Below are positions 1 to 7,729 of a stretch of 64,000 bases of DNA, one piece after another. Where the stretch lies: contig JBBSBH010000004.1 in assembly GCA_038251405.1 (NCBI GenBank), positions 133,210 through 197,209 on the forward strand. Direction: 5' to 3'. Every line of letters begins with the position of its first letter. Position 1 is the first letter of the stretch. The DNA is from JADJLQ01 sp038251405 (GTDB taxonomy: Bacteria > Bacteroidota > Bacteroidia > Chitinophagales > Saprospiraceae). Under the pieces are notes generated by a model. The model saw only the letters and a program-made list of their open reading frames with translations, did not search any database and was not told where the DNA came from. Made by a program: the position numbers and the translations under genes.

Positions 1-395
1 TATATAGGAAAGTCATCAATTATCAATCCTGTTTTCGATTTAGATATAAATTCCTTGGTAAACACACAGAAAAAACCTGACTGCTCTTGGGCTTGCGGTG
101 TATATCGGTAAGGAATTTTTGGGGTAGCAAACAAAATTCCTTGCTTTACTATTTGTACCGTTTTATCAGCATACTCTACAAGATTTTTACCCTTGATCAA
201 ACTGATTTTGTAATATAACCTTCGGTTGTAAGTCATTTCAGACTTTTTATTACCACTGTAATAAAACTTTAAAGTATCAAACACATTAAAATGGCCCAAA
301 TCATTTGAACTTTTGTTTTCGAAAAAATTATCAAGCTGACATCCACTATCTCCAAATATATCTTTATAAAACGCTAAGATGCTTTTATTTTCCAT
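1..395 (-). CDS. AraC-family-like regulator, N-terminal part (cut by window edge)
   Basis: An open frame runs from ATG at 395-393 to the window edge without a stop (131 codons). The segment is hydrophilic and looks like the cupin-type sensor half of Bacteroidota AraC regulators: a run reading NRRLYYKISLIKG, then GILFATPKIPYRY, then GFFCVFTKEFI. The DNA-binding half, which would carry the two HTH motifs, lies outside the window, so the family is inferred from the N-terminal pattern only. It is divergent from nadE across a 330-base gap. Confidence 0.55.
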   Translation of the reverse strand, partial: MENKSILAFYKDIFGDSGCQLDNFFENKSSNDLGHFNVFDTLKFYYSGNKKSEMTYNRRLYYKISLIKGKNLVEYADKTVQIVKQGILFATPKIPYRYTPQAQEQSGFFCVFTKEFISKSKTGLIIDDFPI

Positions 396-725
396 AATTG
401 TAAAATTCAAATAATCTCAAAGGTATGTATTTAATTTATGTTTTAGTCATACAACATTTTTAACTGCTATCATTGTCTCCGTTCTTGTCATTTCTTTGTC
501 TGTCATGTAAGTGTACGGTGTCGGCCATACAATGACCGCCAACATTGGTGTTTCCGCACTTTCCATATAAAATCCCCTTGAAGTGGATGGTTTGGAGATA
601 TTATCGTAAATAATTAAATATAAGCAAGTTAAATATAAAATATTTATCTAATGTTTTCCTGCCCTGGGGAAAAATTTAATGACGAGTAAAATGTAAGCGT
701 CTACTAATTATATTAATTTTACACC
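396..725. other. Non-coding gap between the AraC-like gene and nadE
   Basis: I see no convincing gene in these 330 bases. The minus strand holds a 19-codon frame beginning MTDKEMTRTETM around 480-545, too short to support. The last 100 bases before nadE are AT-rich and should contain its promoter, but I find no exact TAnnTTTG box. Confidence 0.5.
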
Positions 726-2393
726 ATGAGAATTACAATTGCTCAGATAAATAGCCATATTGGCAATTTCGAAGGAAATTTTGCTAAGATATTAAATGGA
801 ATAGAAACTGCCCGGCAGCAAAAATCTGATTTGGTGATATTTCCGGAGTTAGCTACCTGTGGTTATCCTCCGCGTGATTTTCTGGAATTCAATGATTTCA
901 TTCTACAATCGCAAGCTGTAATTGAAAGGATAAAAGATGTAGCTACCGACATTGCCGTTTTAGTAGGATCTCCGACCTTTAATCCGCAAATAGAAGGGAA
1001 AGATTTACATAATGGCGCCTTTTTTATTTACCATGGAAAAATTCTATACCAACAAAATAAGAGCCTACTACCTACCTACGATATATTCGATGAATACCGG
1101 TATTTTGAACCGTCCCATGATTTTAACGTATTTGAGTTTAAAGGCAAAAGAATAGCGCTCACTATATGTGAAGATTTGTGGAACCTGGGAAATGAAAATC
1201 CATTGTATACGATATGCCCGATGGATAAAATGATGGATCAAAATCCAGACATTATTCTCAATATTTCAGCCTCGCCTTTTGCATACGATCATGCGCAGGA
1301 ACGAATAGATGTATTGCAGGCGAATGTGATAAAATATAAAAAGCCATTGTTTTATTGTAATACCGTAGGAGCCCAGACGGATGTGGTATTTGATGGAGGA
1401 TCATTGGTGTTTTCACCCGACGCATCCGTTTTTGATGAAATGCCCTATTTTGAAGAATCCTGCAAAACTTATGATTTGGATGAAGTATTGAATTCACGAG
1501 GGACTACAGATCTCAAAAATTACAGCAATAGAAATGGTGAACAAAAGAAAGAAAAGTATGAATTAATTCATGATGCAATTATTCTGGGCATTAGAGACTA
1601 TTTTGGCAAACTGGGTTTTAAGTCAGCAGTAATTGGATTGAGTGGTGGTATTGATAGTGCTTTGACCTGTGCATTAGCAGTTCGTGCTTTGGGTAAAGAA
1701 AATGTAATGGGGTTGATGATGCCTTCGAGGTATAGTAGCAAAGGATCAGTTGATGATGCTGTAACCTTAGCTAAGAATCTGGGTATCCGATATGAAATCA
1801 TCGAAATAGAACCTTTGTATGCTCAGTTTTTAGAGCAGTTAAATCCAATATTAGAAGACAGACCTTTTAATGTTACAGAAGAAAATATTCAGGCTAGAAT
1901 CAGGGGCATTCTATTAATGGCTACATCTAATAAACTAGGGCCGATTTTATTGAATACAACAAATAAAAGCGAAATGGCAGTAGGCTACGGTACGCTATAT
2001 GGAGACCTTTGTGGTGGCCTTTCGGTCCTTGGTGATGTGTATAAGACGGAAGTGTATCAAGTAGTAAAATATGTAAATAAGGACGAACAAATCATTCCAC
2101 AAAATTCTATTTCCAAGCCACCTTCTGCCGAGCTCAGGCCCGGCCAAAAAGATGCAGATAGCCTGCCTCCATATGATATGTTAGACACTATTTTGTATCA
2201 ATACATAGAGAAAAGACAAGGGCCTAAAGAAATTATTGCAAAAGGATTTGAAGAAAATCTGGTAAATCGAATACTCCGAATGGTGAATATGAATGAGTTT
2301 AAGCGGGAGCAAACAGCACCAGTAATAAGGGTGTCATCCAAAGCTTTTGGTGTTGGGAGAAGGGTGCCTATAGTGGCCAAATATCTGGGATAA
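726..2393 (+). CDS. nadE: Glutamine-dependent NAD+ synthetase
   Basis: Makes NAD+ from deamido-NAD+, ATP and glutamine in the cytoplasm. At 555 aa it has the usual two-domain length. Residues 1-250 are a nitrilase-type glutaminase with the triad visible as Glu41 (IFPELATCGYPP), Lys112 (KSLLPTYDIFDE) and Cys148 (ICEDLW). The C-terminal synthetase domain carries the PP-loop GLSGGIDSALTC near residues 301-312 and the NTTNKSEMAVGYGTLYGD segment that lines the deamido-NAD site. The ATG at 726 starts exactly at the nitrilase fold (MRITIAQINSHIG). It stands alone on the plus strand. Confidence 0.97.
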   Translation: MRITIAQINSHIGNFEGNFAKILNGIETARQQKSDLVIFPELATCGYPPRDFLEFNDFILQSQAVIERIKDVATDIAVLVGSPTFNPQIEGKDLHNGAFFIYHGKILYQQNKSLLPTYDIFDEYRYFEPSHDFNVFEFKGKRIALTICEDLWNLGNENPLYTICPMDKMMDQNPDIILNISASPFAYDHAQERIDVLQANVIKYKKPLFYCNTVGAQTDVVFDGGSLVFSPDASVFDEMPYFEESCKTYDLDEVLNSRGTTDLKNYSNRNGEQKKEKYELIHDAIILGIRDYFGKLGFKSAVIGLSGGIDSALTCALAVRALGKENVMGLMMPSRYSSKGSVDDAVTLAKNLGIRYEIIEIEPLYAQFLEQLNPILEDRPFNVTEENIQARIRGILLMATSNKLGPILLNTTNKSEMAVGYGTLYGDLCGGLSVLGDVYKTEVYQVVKYVNKDEQIIPQNSISKPPSAELRPGQKDADSLPPYDMLDTILYQYIEKRQGPKEIIAKGFEENLVNRILRMVNMNEFKREQTAPVIRVSSKAFGVGRRVPIVAKYLG

Positions 2394-2411
2394 TTGTAAA
2401 CATATAAGGTT

Positions 2412-2449
2412 TATATTGCCAATATAAAGATGTATATACTGTCAGTATA
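2412..2449. promoter_or_regulatory. Two tandem 15-bp palindromes before the AAA/DUF4143 gene
   Basis: Positions 2412-2426 read TATATTG-c-CAATATA and 2435-2449 read TATACTG-t-CAGTATA. Each is a perfect 7-bp dyad around one base, with centres 23 bp apart. The second ends 6 bp before the -7 box of the downstream gene, where a bound repressor would block polymerase. The two together also form a longer imperfect inverted repeat (GGTTTATA at 2409 with TATAAACC at 2446), so an RNA or cruciform role is possible. Confidence 0.6.
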
Positions 2450-2455
2450 AACCCT

Positions 2456-2463
2456 TACTTTTG
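2456..2463 (+). promoter_or_regulatory. Bacteroidota -7 box (TACTTTTG), probably leaderless
   Basis: TACTTTTG matches the Bacteroidota consensus TAnnTTTG exactly. The ATG follows at 2469, only 5 bases after the box, so transcription would start at or almost at the start codon. The -33 region falls inside the second palindrome. Confidence 0.5.
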
Positions 2464-2468
2464 TAAAT

Positions 2469-3692
2469 ATGTTACTTCGACAGGACATTGAAGCAGTTTA
2501 TAATGATCAGCAGGCAAGATTATCAGTAAAGTCAATTTCGACACCTAGAGAATACATTTCAATCTTTAAACCTACAGGTAATTTTATAGAAATTATTTCT
2601 GGAATTAGAAGATGTGGGAAAAGCACGTTGTTAAGACAAATCATTGAAAATCAGAAACTAAAGTATTGCTATTTCAATTTTGAGGACTCCAGGATAATTC
2701 AATTTGAAGCTAATGATTTTGATAAATTGGATAAGATTATTGGCGATGAAGTGCACACTTATTTTTTTGATGAAATTCAAAATGTCAAAAATTGGGAAAT
2801 TTTCATCAGGCAATTACATGAACGAGGTGAAAAAATATATATCACAGGATCTAATGCCACTTTATTAAGTAAAGAGTTGGGAACCCGATTGACTGGTAGA
2901 AATATAAGGCATGAATTGTTTCCTTTCTCATATTCAGAAAATTTGATTCATTTAAAAAAAGAAAACAATCTATTGGGTGTATCAGATTACATGTCAATGG
3001 GGGGATTTCCCAGTTATTTAGATTTATTCAATATTGAAATATTACAGACGCTTTTACAAGAAATTGTATTACGGGATATTGCCATCCGGTATGGCATTAA
3101 AAACACGGATGCTTTACTTGAAATAGTTTATCATTTAATATCAAATATTGGCAAACCATTTACGTTTAATGGCCTTAAGAAGCAATTTTCTATTGGCTCT
3201 GCAAACAGTATTTCAGATTATTTAAGCTGGCTAAAAGATGCTTATTTATTCTTTTATGTTCAAAGATTTGATTGGTCTTTAAAAAGAAGAACTATTTATC
3301 CCCGAAAAGTATATTGTATAGATAATGGAATGATCACAACTAATTCCACAAGTTTCACTAAAGATTCTGGCAGACTATTTGAAAATATGATTTTCCTTCA
3401 CTTGAGGCGGCACTTCGATGAAATATACTACTTTCAAATAAATCGTGAATGTGATTTTATTATCATGGAAAATAAAAAATGTAGCATGGCCATTCAAGTT
3501 ACTGAATCATTGCATTCAGAAAACAAAGAAAGGGAAATAGAAGGATTGATAGAGGCTATGAATTATTTTAAATTAAATTCCGGAATAATTGTCACTATGG
3601 AAATTGAAGACTTGTTAGAAGTGGAAGGCAAAAAAATACAAATCCTACCATCTTTTAAATTCCTGATAGGAAATTCATATTTGAATAACTAA
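2469..3692 (+). CDS. AAA-type ATPase with C-terminal DUF4143
   Basis: A 407-aa protein of the AAA_14/DUF4143 family that is multi-copy in Bacteroidota; its cellular function is unknown. Walker A is GIRRCGKST (about residues 45-53) and Walker B is YFFDEIQN (about 98-105), followed by a sensor-like ITGSNATLLS segment. The DUF4143 half contains VLRDIAIRYGIKN and a nuclease-like tail (AIQVTESLHSENKEREIEGL). The gene is monocistronic behind paired palindromes, suggesting its own regulation. A 72-codon relic of a related protein lies at 39,047-39,265. Confidence 0.9.
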   Translation: MLLRQDIEAVYNDQQARLSVKSISTPREYISIFKPTGNFIEIISGIRRCGKSTLLRQIIENQKLKYCYFNFEDSRIIQFEANDFDKLDKIIGDEVHTYFFDEIQNVKNWEIFIRQLHERGEKIYITGSNATLLSKELGTRLTGRNIRHELFPFSYSENLIHLKKENNLLGVSDYMSMGGFPSYLDLFNIEILQTLLQEIVLRDIAIRYGIKNTDALLEIVYHLISNIGKPFTFNGLKKQFSIGSANSISDYLSWLKDAYLFFYVQRFDWSLKRRTIYPRKVYCIDNGMITTNSTSFTKDSGRLFENMIFLHLRRHFDEIYYFQINRECDFIIMENKKCSMAIQVTESLHSENKEREIEGLIEAMNYFKLNSGIIVTMEIEDLLEVEGKKIQILPSFKFLIGNSYLNN

Positions 3693-3771
3693 TTTTTACT
3701 ATTACATTATAATCAACCACTCAAAAATTTGTTTCTTTGCACTCCTTCAAAAACTAAACTAATTTTTAGAA

Positions 3772-4590
3772 ATGGATTCACTATATCTCAAAATAAATCA
3801 AGCCTGGGAAGATAGCTCGCTTATTGGCCAGCCCGAAACTATTGAAGCTATCCATCAGACTTTAGCATTATTAGACAGCGGTAAAATAAGAGTGGCAGAA
3901 CCTACAATAAATAATGAATGGCAAGTAAATGAATGGGTAAAGAAAGCGATATTATTATTTTTTCGCATCAGTAAAATGGAGACCATTGAAAACGGGCCCT
4001 TTGAATTTTATGATAAAATACCGTTGAAGAAAAATTTCGCCGCTCAAGGTGTACGGGTGGTCCCTCAGGCACTGGCAAGATATGGTTCATTTATTGAGTC
4101 GGGGGCAATACTCATGCCTTCCTATGTCAATATAGGTGCCTATATAGGAAGTGGCACTATGGTAGATACATGGGCTACGGTGGGTAGCTGCGCACAGATT
4201 GGCAAAAATGTACATCTCAGTGGAGGTGTAGGAATAGGTGGTGTACTGGAGCCACCTCAGGCAGCTCCTGTGATCATCGAAGACAATGCTTTTATAGGCT
4301 CTCGCTGTATAGTAGTAGAAGGCGTAAAAGTAGGCAGTGAAGCTGTATTGGGGGCAAATGTGGTGTTGACTCAATCTACGCATATCATTGATGTCACTGG
4401 AAGTGAACCTAAAATATATCGCGGAGAAGTACCACCAAGGTCTGTGGTAATACCGGGTTCCTATAATAAGCAATTCCCCTCAGGAATATATCAAGTTCCT
4501 TGTGCTTTAATTATTGGAACTCGAAAAGAAAGTACCGACAAAAAAGTCTCTCTAAATGATACCCTGAGAGACTATAATGTAGTTGTGTAG
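3772..4590 (+). CDS. dapD: Tetrahydrodipicolinate N-succinyltransferase
   Basis: Transfers succinate from succinyl-CoA to tetrahydrodipicolinate in the diaminopimelate/lysine pathway. The 272-aa length is normal. After an N-terminal helical domain, residues about 105-240 form the left-handed parallel beta-helix, with hexapeptide repeats such as AYIGSGTMVDTWATVGSCAQIG and NAFIGSRCIVVEGVKVG. The segment SGGVGIGGVLEPPQAAPV is the family's signature loop. It is alone on its strand, and the ATG at 3772 matches the usual N-terminus. Confidence 0.96.
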   Translation: MDSLYLKINQAWEDSSLIGQPETIEAIHQTLALLDSGKIRVAEPTINNEWQVNEWVKKAILLFFRISKMETIENGPFEFYDKIPLKKNFAAQGVRVVPQALARYGSFIESGAILMPSYVNIGAYIGSGTMVDTWATVGSCAQIGKNVHLSGGVGIGGVLEPPQAAPVIIEDNAFIGSRCIVVEGVKVGSEAVLGANVVLTQSTHIIDVTGSEPKIYRGEVPPRSVVIPGSYNKQFPSGIYQVPCALIIGTRKESTDKKVSLNDTLRDYNVVV

Positions 4591-4594
4591 CATG

Positions 4595-4641
4595 TTACAA
4601 TTTACAATATAAGAATTTACGATTAATTTACGATTTACGAT
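4595..4641. repeat. Heptamer-like TTACGAT/TTACAAT repeats
   Basis: The gap between dapD and mntA holds TTACAAT, TTACAAT, TTTACGA, TTTACGA and TTTACGATT in near-tandem. TTTACGATT is matched by AATCGTAAA about 35 bases downstream, so a stem is possible. The same ATTACGA/TTTACGA heptamer forms part of the large array at 41,361-42,092. Confidence 0.55.
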
Positions 4642-4721
4642 TTTGGTGATTGGCAAGGTTCAAATTGAGAAATCGTAAAATCACCAATTGTTACATTGTA
4701 AATCATAATTACCTTTACAGA

Positions 4722-5036
4722 ATGCTTCAGTTCGATGGTGCAAGATTAGATTCTTTACAAAAGCAGGGCTTGATAGCTGCATTACAAGATATTCAAGCAC
4801 CTGTCTTTTTATTTGGATCGAGAACGGATAAAAATAAACGAGGTGGAGATGTAGATATCATGATATTGTCAGACATTTTATTTGATCAGCATTTTGAGCA
4901 AAGTATCAAAATCGCTGTAAAATTTCATACTATTTGTGATGAAAAAATAGATGTAGTCATTTTCCCCGCCTATGAGCATTTTACTCCATTGCAAAAAGAT
5001 TTCTATAATCATATTAGTAAACAAAAGTTGAAATGA
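4722..5036 (+). CDS. mntA: MNT-domain antitoxin (minimal nucleotidyltransferase)
   Basis: A small nucleotidyltransferase of the MntA type, the antitoxin half of a type VII system; in characterised pairs it AMPylates the HEPN toxin. The active-site signature is FGSRTDKNKRGGDVD, that is Gly32-Ser33, nine residues, then Asp43-x-Asp45. I place the start at ATG 4722 (MLQFDGARLD); an upstream in-frame ATG at 4650 would add 24 residues encoded by the heptamer repeats. It overlaps hepT by four bases (ATGA), so the two are translationally coupled. Confidence 0.87.
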   Translation: MLQFDGARLDSLQKQGLIAALQDIQAPVFLFGSRTDKNKRGGDVDIMILSDILFDQHFEQSIKIAVKFHTICDEKIDVVIFPAYEHFTPLQKDFYNHISKQKLK

Positions 5037-5461
5037 CTAAAGATCATCTTACAGAACGAATAAGACTTTTCACCAAATCATTAAAAGCAATGACCAAAAC
5101 TGCTGCTCAACTTGACTTTTTTGATCCTACTAAAACATATAGCGACAATACCCTTGAAAAATATGATGCTTTGGGTGCGAGATATACTCGAACTTATGAA
5201 TGTGCTATAAAGTTATTTAGAACAAAAGATCTACTAGATTCAAATGAAGAGGCTACTACTATCAGAGAATTATTTCACAGAATGGAGCATTATCTTTGGA
5301 TAAGTGATTCAGCAATCTGGCTGTCTATGAAAATCGTAAGAAATAAACTCAATCATGAATATTTACCTTATGATCAAGCAAAAATATATAACTATATACT
5401 TCATGAAGCAAAAAATGAATTATTGTATTTATATAATAAAATAGAACAATCTCCCAGCTAA
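5033..5461 (+). CDS. hepT: HEPN-domain toxin
   Basis: A 142-aa all-helical HEPN protein. The RNase motif R-x4-H-x-Y is exact: Arg103 (RNKLNHEY), His108 and Tyr110. In characterised HepT/MntA pairs the Tyr is the residue AMPylated by the antitoxin, which silences the RNase. Gene order (antitoxin first) and the ATGA overlap fit a toxin-antitoxin operon. The family and motif are clear; activity is inferred. Confidence 0.87.
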   Translation: MTKDHLTERIRLFTKSLKAMTKTAAQLDFFDPTKTYSDNTLEKYDALGARYTRTYECAIKLFRTKDLLDSNEEATTIRELFHRMEHYLWISDSAIWLSMKIVRNKLNHEYLPYDQAKIYNYILHEAKNELLYLYNKIEQSPS

Positions 5462-5467
5462 TTCATT

Positions 5468-5962
5468 CTATCTAAGTAAAATCTCTACTTGCTCTATCAA
5501 CAATTCAGCGATTTTCTCCAAAAAATATTGATCTACATCATCAAAACAATTTAGATCAGCACTGTCTATATCAAGCACTGCTATCACGTGATGATAATGC
5601 AATATAGGTACCACTATCTCGGATTTTGATAAGCTGCTGCATGAAATATGACCCGGAAAATGATCCACATCAGGAACTATTATAGTTTCAGCTTTTGCCC
5701 ATGCAACTCCACAAACTCCTCTATTAAAATCAATCCTGGTGCAGGCCACTGGCCCCTGGAATGGACCCAATACCAGTTGTTCTCCCTTTACCAAATAAAA
5801 CCCAACCCACAACCAATCAAATTGCTCTTTCAATGCACCACAGATATTGGCCATATTGGCGATCTGATCTGTCTCTCCTGCAATGAGTGCTTTTAATTGG
5901 GGCATCAGGTTTTTGTATTGCTCCTGCTTTGAACCTCTTACAATCGATAGATCTTCTGACAT
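5468..5962 (-). CDS. msrC: Free methionine-R-sulfoxide reductase (GAF domain)
   Basis: Reduces free Met-R-sulfoxide in the cytoplasm, one of the thioredoxin-dependent Msr enzymes. The 164-aa GAF fold shows the fRMsr signatures WVGFYLV, LGPFQGPVACTRI, RGVCGVAW and HISCSSLSKSEIVVP. The three family cysteines (ACTRI, GVCG, HISCSS) are all present, as is the DIDS segment near the C-terminus. Its 3' end converges with hepT, 6 bases apart. Confidence 0.93.
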   Translation of the reverse strand: MSEDLSIVRGSKQEQYKNLMPQLKALIAGETDQIANMANICGALKEQFDWLWVGFYLVKGEQLVLGPFQGPVACTRIDFNRGVCGVAWAKAETIIVPDVDHFPGHISCSSLSKSEIVVPILHYHHVIAVLDIDSADLNCFDDVDQYFLEKIAELLIEQVEILLR

Positions 5963-6078
5963 GGAGCAAAGATATAGGCATGTTCAAATCAGAAGAGCTA
6001 AAATTTCAAATCATTTTACAAAAAAGCCCGCATACAATAATTATATACAGGCTCAAAAACTAACTCGATTAGTATAAA

Positions 6079-7623
6079 TTATTTCACACGACCACTATAG
6101 CTTACAAATGAAATAGTCTTGCTATCAGGGGACCAGGAAGGTGTATTAATAGTGCCTTGTCCACCATAGAGGTTGGCTATGGTTCTTGGGAATCCTCCGT
6201 TGATAGGCATTAGTTTCAAAGAAACAGATTTACATCCTGGGTGTTGAGTAACATCAATGTCATCAGCAAAGGAAATATAAGCGATCCATTTGCCATCAGG
6301 TGACATATGTGGAAACCAGTTATTGTATTGATCGAATGTGAGCTGTTCAACGTTGGAGCCATCGGTTTTCATACGATACAATTGCATGGTACCTGTCTGA
6401 CTTCCATTATAGTATACCCATTGACCATCAGGAGATCCTTCGGGACCATCTACATGGCCAAATTTAAAATTAGTAAGTTGTGTTTCCTGACCAGTTTCAA
6501 TATTTGCTTTGAAAACATGATAAGGTGAATTCCGGGAGGTATCTCTGCGACCTACATAATAAACCTCTTTATTATTAGCAGCCCATCCATGTAAATACGA
6601 AGGAGTTTTTTCAGTTACTAATTTAGGCGTCCCTCCGCCAATAGGCACTACATATACTGTGGAACCACCACCAAACATTCCTTGTCTGGAGCTACTGAGA
6701 CCAAGCGTTTTACCATCAGGTGAAATCACATGATCATTATTATTTCTTTCTACAAATCCTGTATTTAACTTTTCAGGAGTGCCGCCGGAAACCGGAATGG
6801 TCCAGATTGAGCCTTTACTATTGAATAATATTTTTCTTCCATCAGGTAAGAAATTGGGAGCTTCGAATCTTGCTGCACTTTCATAGACCACTTTTCTTTT
6901 TCCGGTGAATACATCTAATACTTCAAGTCTACAGCCAATAGTATCTGCTCCGTTAAAATTAAAATTCGCAGGCATTGGTTTATCTATCCGTACATTCCAG
7001 ATCCTGGCTTCTTCGATGGCATCGGGATTGTGGGATCCTACGAAAATTCCTACATAAGGATTATCGCCGATATTATCCATGGTTACAGATCCATATTCTT
7101 GCAAAGGCTCCCCGGGATTTGAAACACGCATAGTATATTCTTTCCCCTTGCGTTCCAATTGAATAGTTTGACATTTCTTCTTCGGGAAAAATAATTCATC
7201 TTGTGGGTCGCGCATAAAAGCTCCCCGCATTACGCGCCATTGAGCCACAGTAAGTCCATCACCATGCATGGTAGCCGTGATATGAGCAGCATCTTCCTGC
7301 AATGTTTGCCGCACCATCCAACCAAATTTTCGATGCCCTTCTACCCCTGATTTTGGAAATTCAAAATCCGCAGTCACTATAAAATCACCAGAAATTCTAC
7401 TTGCCAGGTATTGAAATTCGTCTCTGTTAAACCAAATATTATATCCTGCTCCTTTAAGGGTATATTCTTGTTTAGCAGCGTCATACATAGAGCTACCTTT
7501 GAGTTTTGGATTGCCTACATCCACGGCGGTATCGAATACGCCTATTTTAGACCATTGTGCTGTCATTTCGTTTACTATTGCAAATACTATTACAAAGCAA
7601 GAAATTAAAATTTTACGATTCAT
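6079..7623 (-). CDS. Secreted PD40/TolB-like beta-propeller protein
   Basis: A 514-aa exported protein. Residues 1-22 are a signal peptide (SCFVIVFAIVNEMTAQ). Residues about 25-215 form a beta-sandwich-like domain (ISGDFIVTADFEFPKSG and similar) seen in carbohydrate-associated secreted proteins. The rest holds PD40/WD40-like repeats with recurring SPDGK, SPDGQ and SWSPDSK motifs. It follows susC-susD on the same strand 107 bases after susD, so it is probably part of that operon and acts outside the cell. The substrate is unknown; no type IX sorting domain is seen. Confidence 0.75.
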   Translation of the reverse strand: MNRKILISCFVIVFAIVNEMTAQWSKIGVFDTAVDVGNPKLKGSSMYDAAKQEYTLKGAGYNIWFNRDEFQYLASRISGDFIVTADFEFPKSGVEGHRKFGWMVRQTLQEDAAHITATMHGDGLTVAQWRVMRGAFMRDPQDELFFPKKKCQTIQLERKGKEYTMRVSNPGEPLQEYGSVTMDNIGDNPYVGIFVGSHNPDAIEEARIWNVRIDKPMPANFNFNGADTIGCRLEVLDVFTGKRKVVYESAARFEAPNFLPDGRKILFNSKGSIWTIPVSGGTPEKLNTGFVERNNNDHVISPDGKTLGLSSSRQGMFGGGSTVYVVPIGGGTPKLVTEKTPSYLHGWAANNKEVYYVGRRDTSRNSPYHVFKANIETGQETQLTNFKFGHVDGPEGSPDGQWVYYNGSQTGTMQLYRMKTDGSNVEQLTFDQYNNWFPHMSPDGKWIAYISFADDIDVTQHPGCKSVSLKLMPINGGFPRTIANLYGGQGTINTPSWSPDSKTISFVSYSGRVK

Positions 7624-7729
7624 ATTTTTTAAAGGTTGTGTTGAAAAAAATTTAAGTAAAAAAAGAAGTAATTTGACTTTTCATCAGAATAGTTCTAAAG
7701 TATATATAAAATGTATGATATCCAAATGA

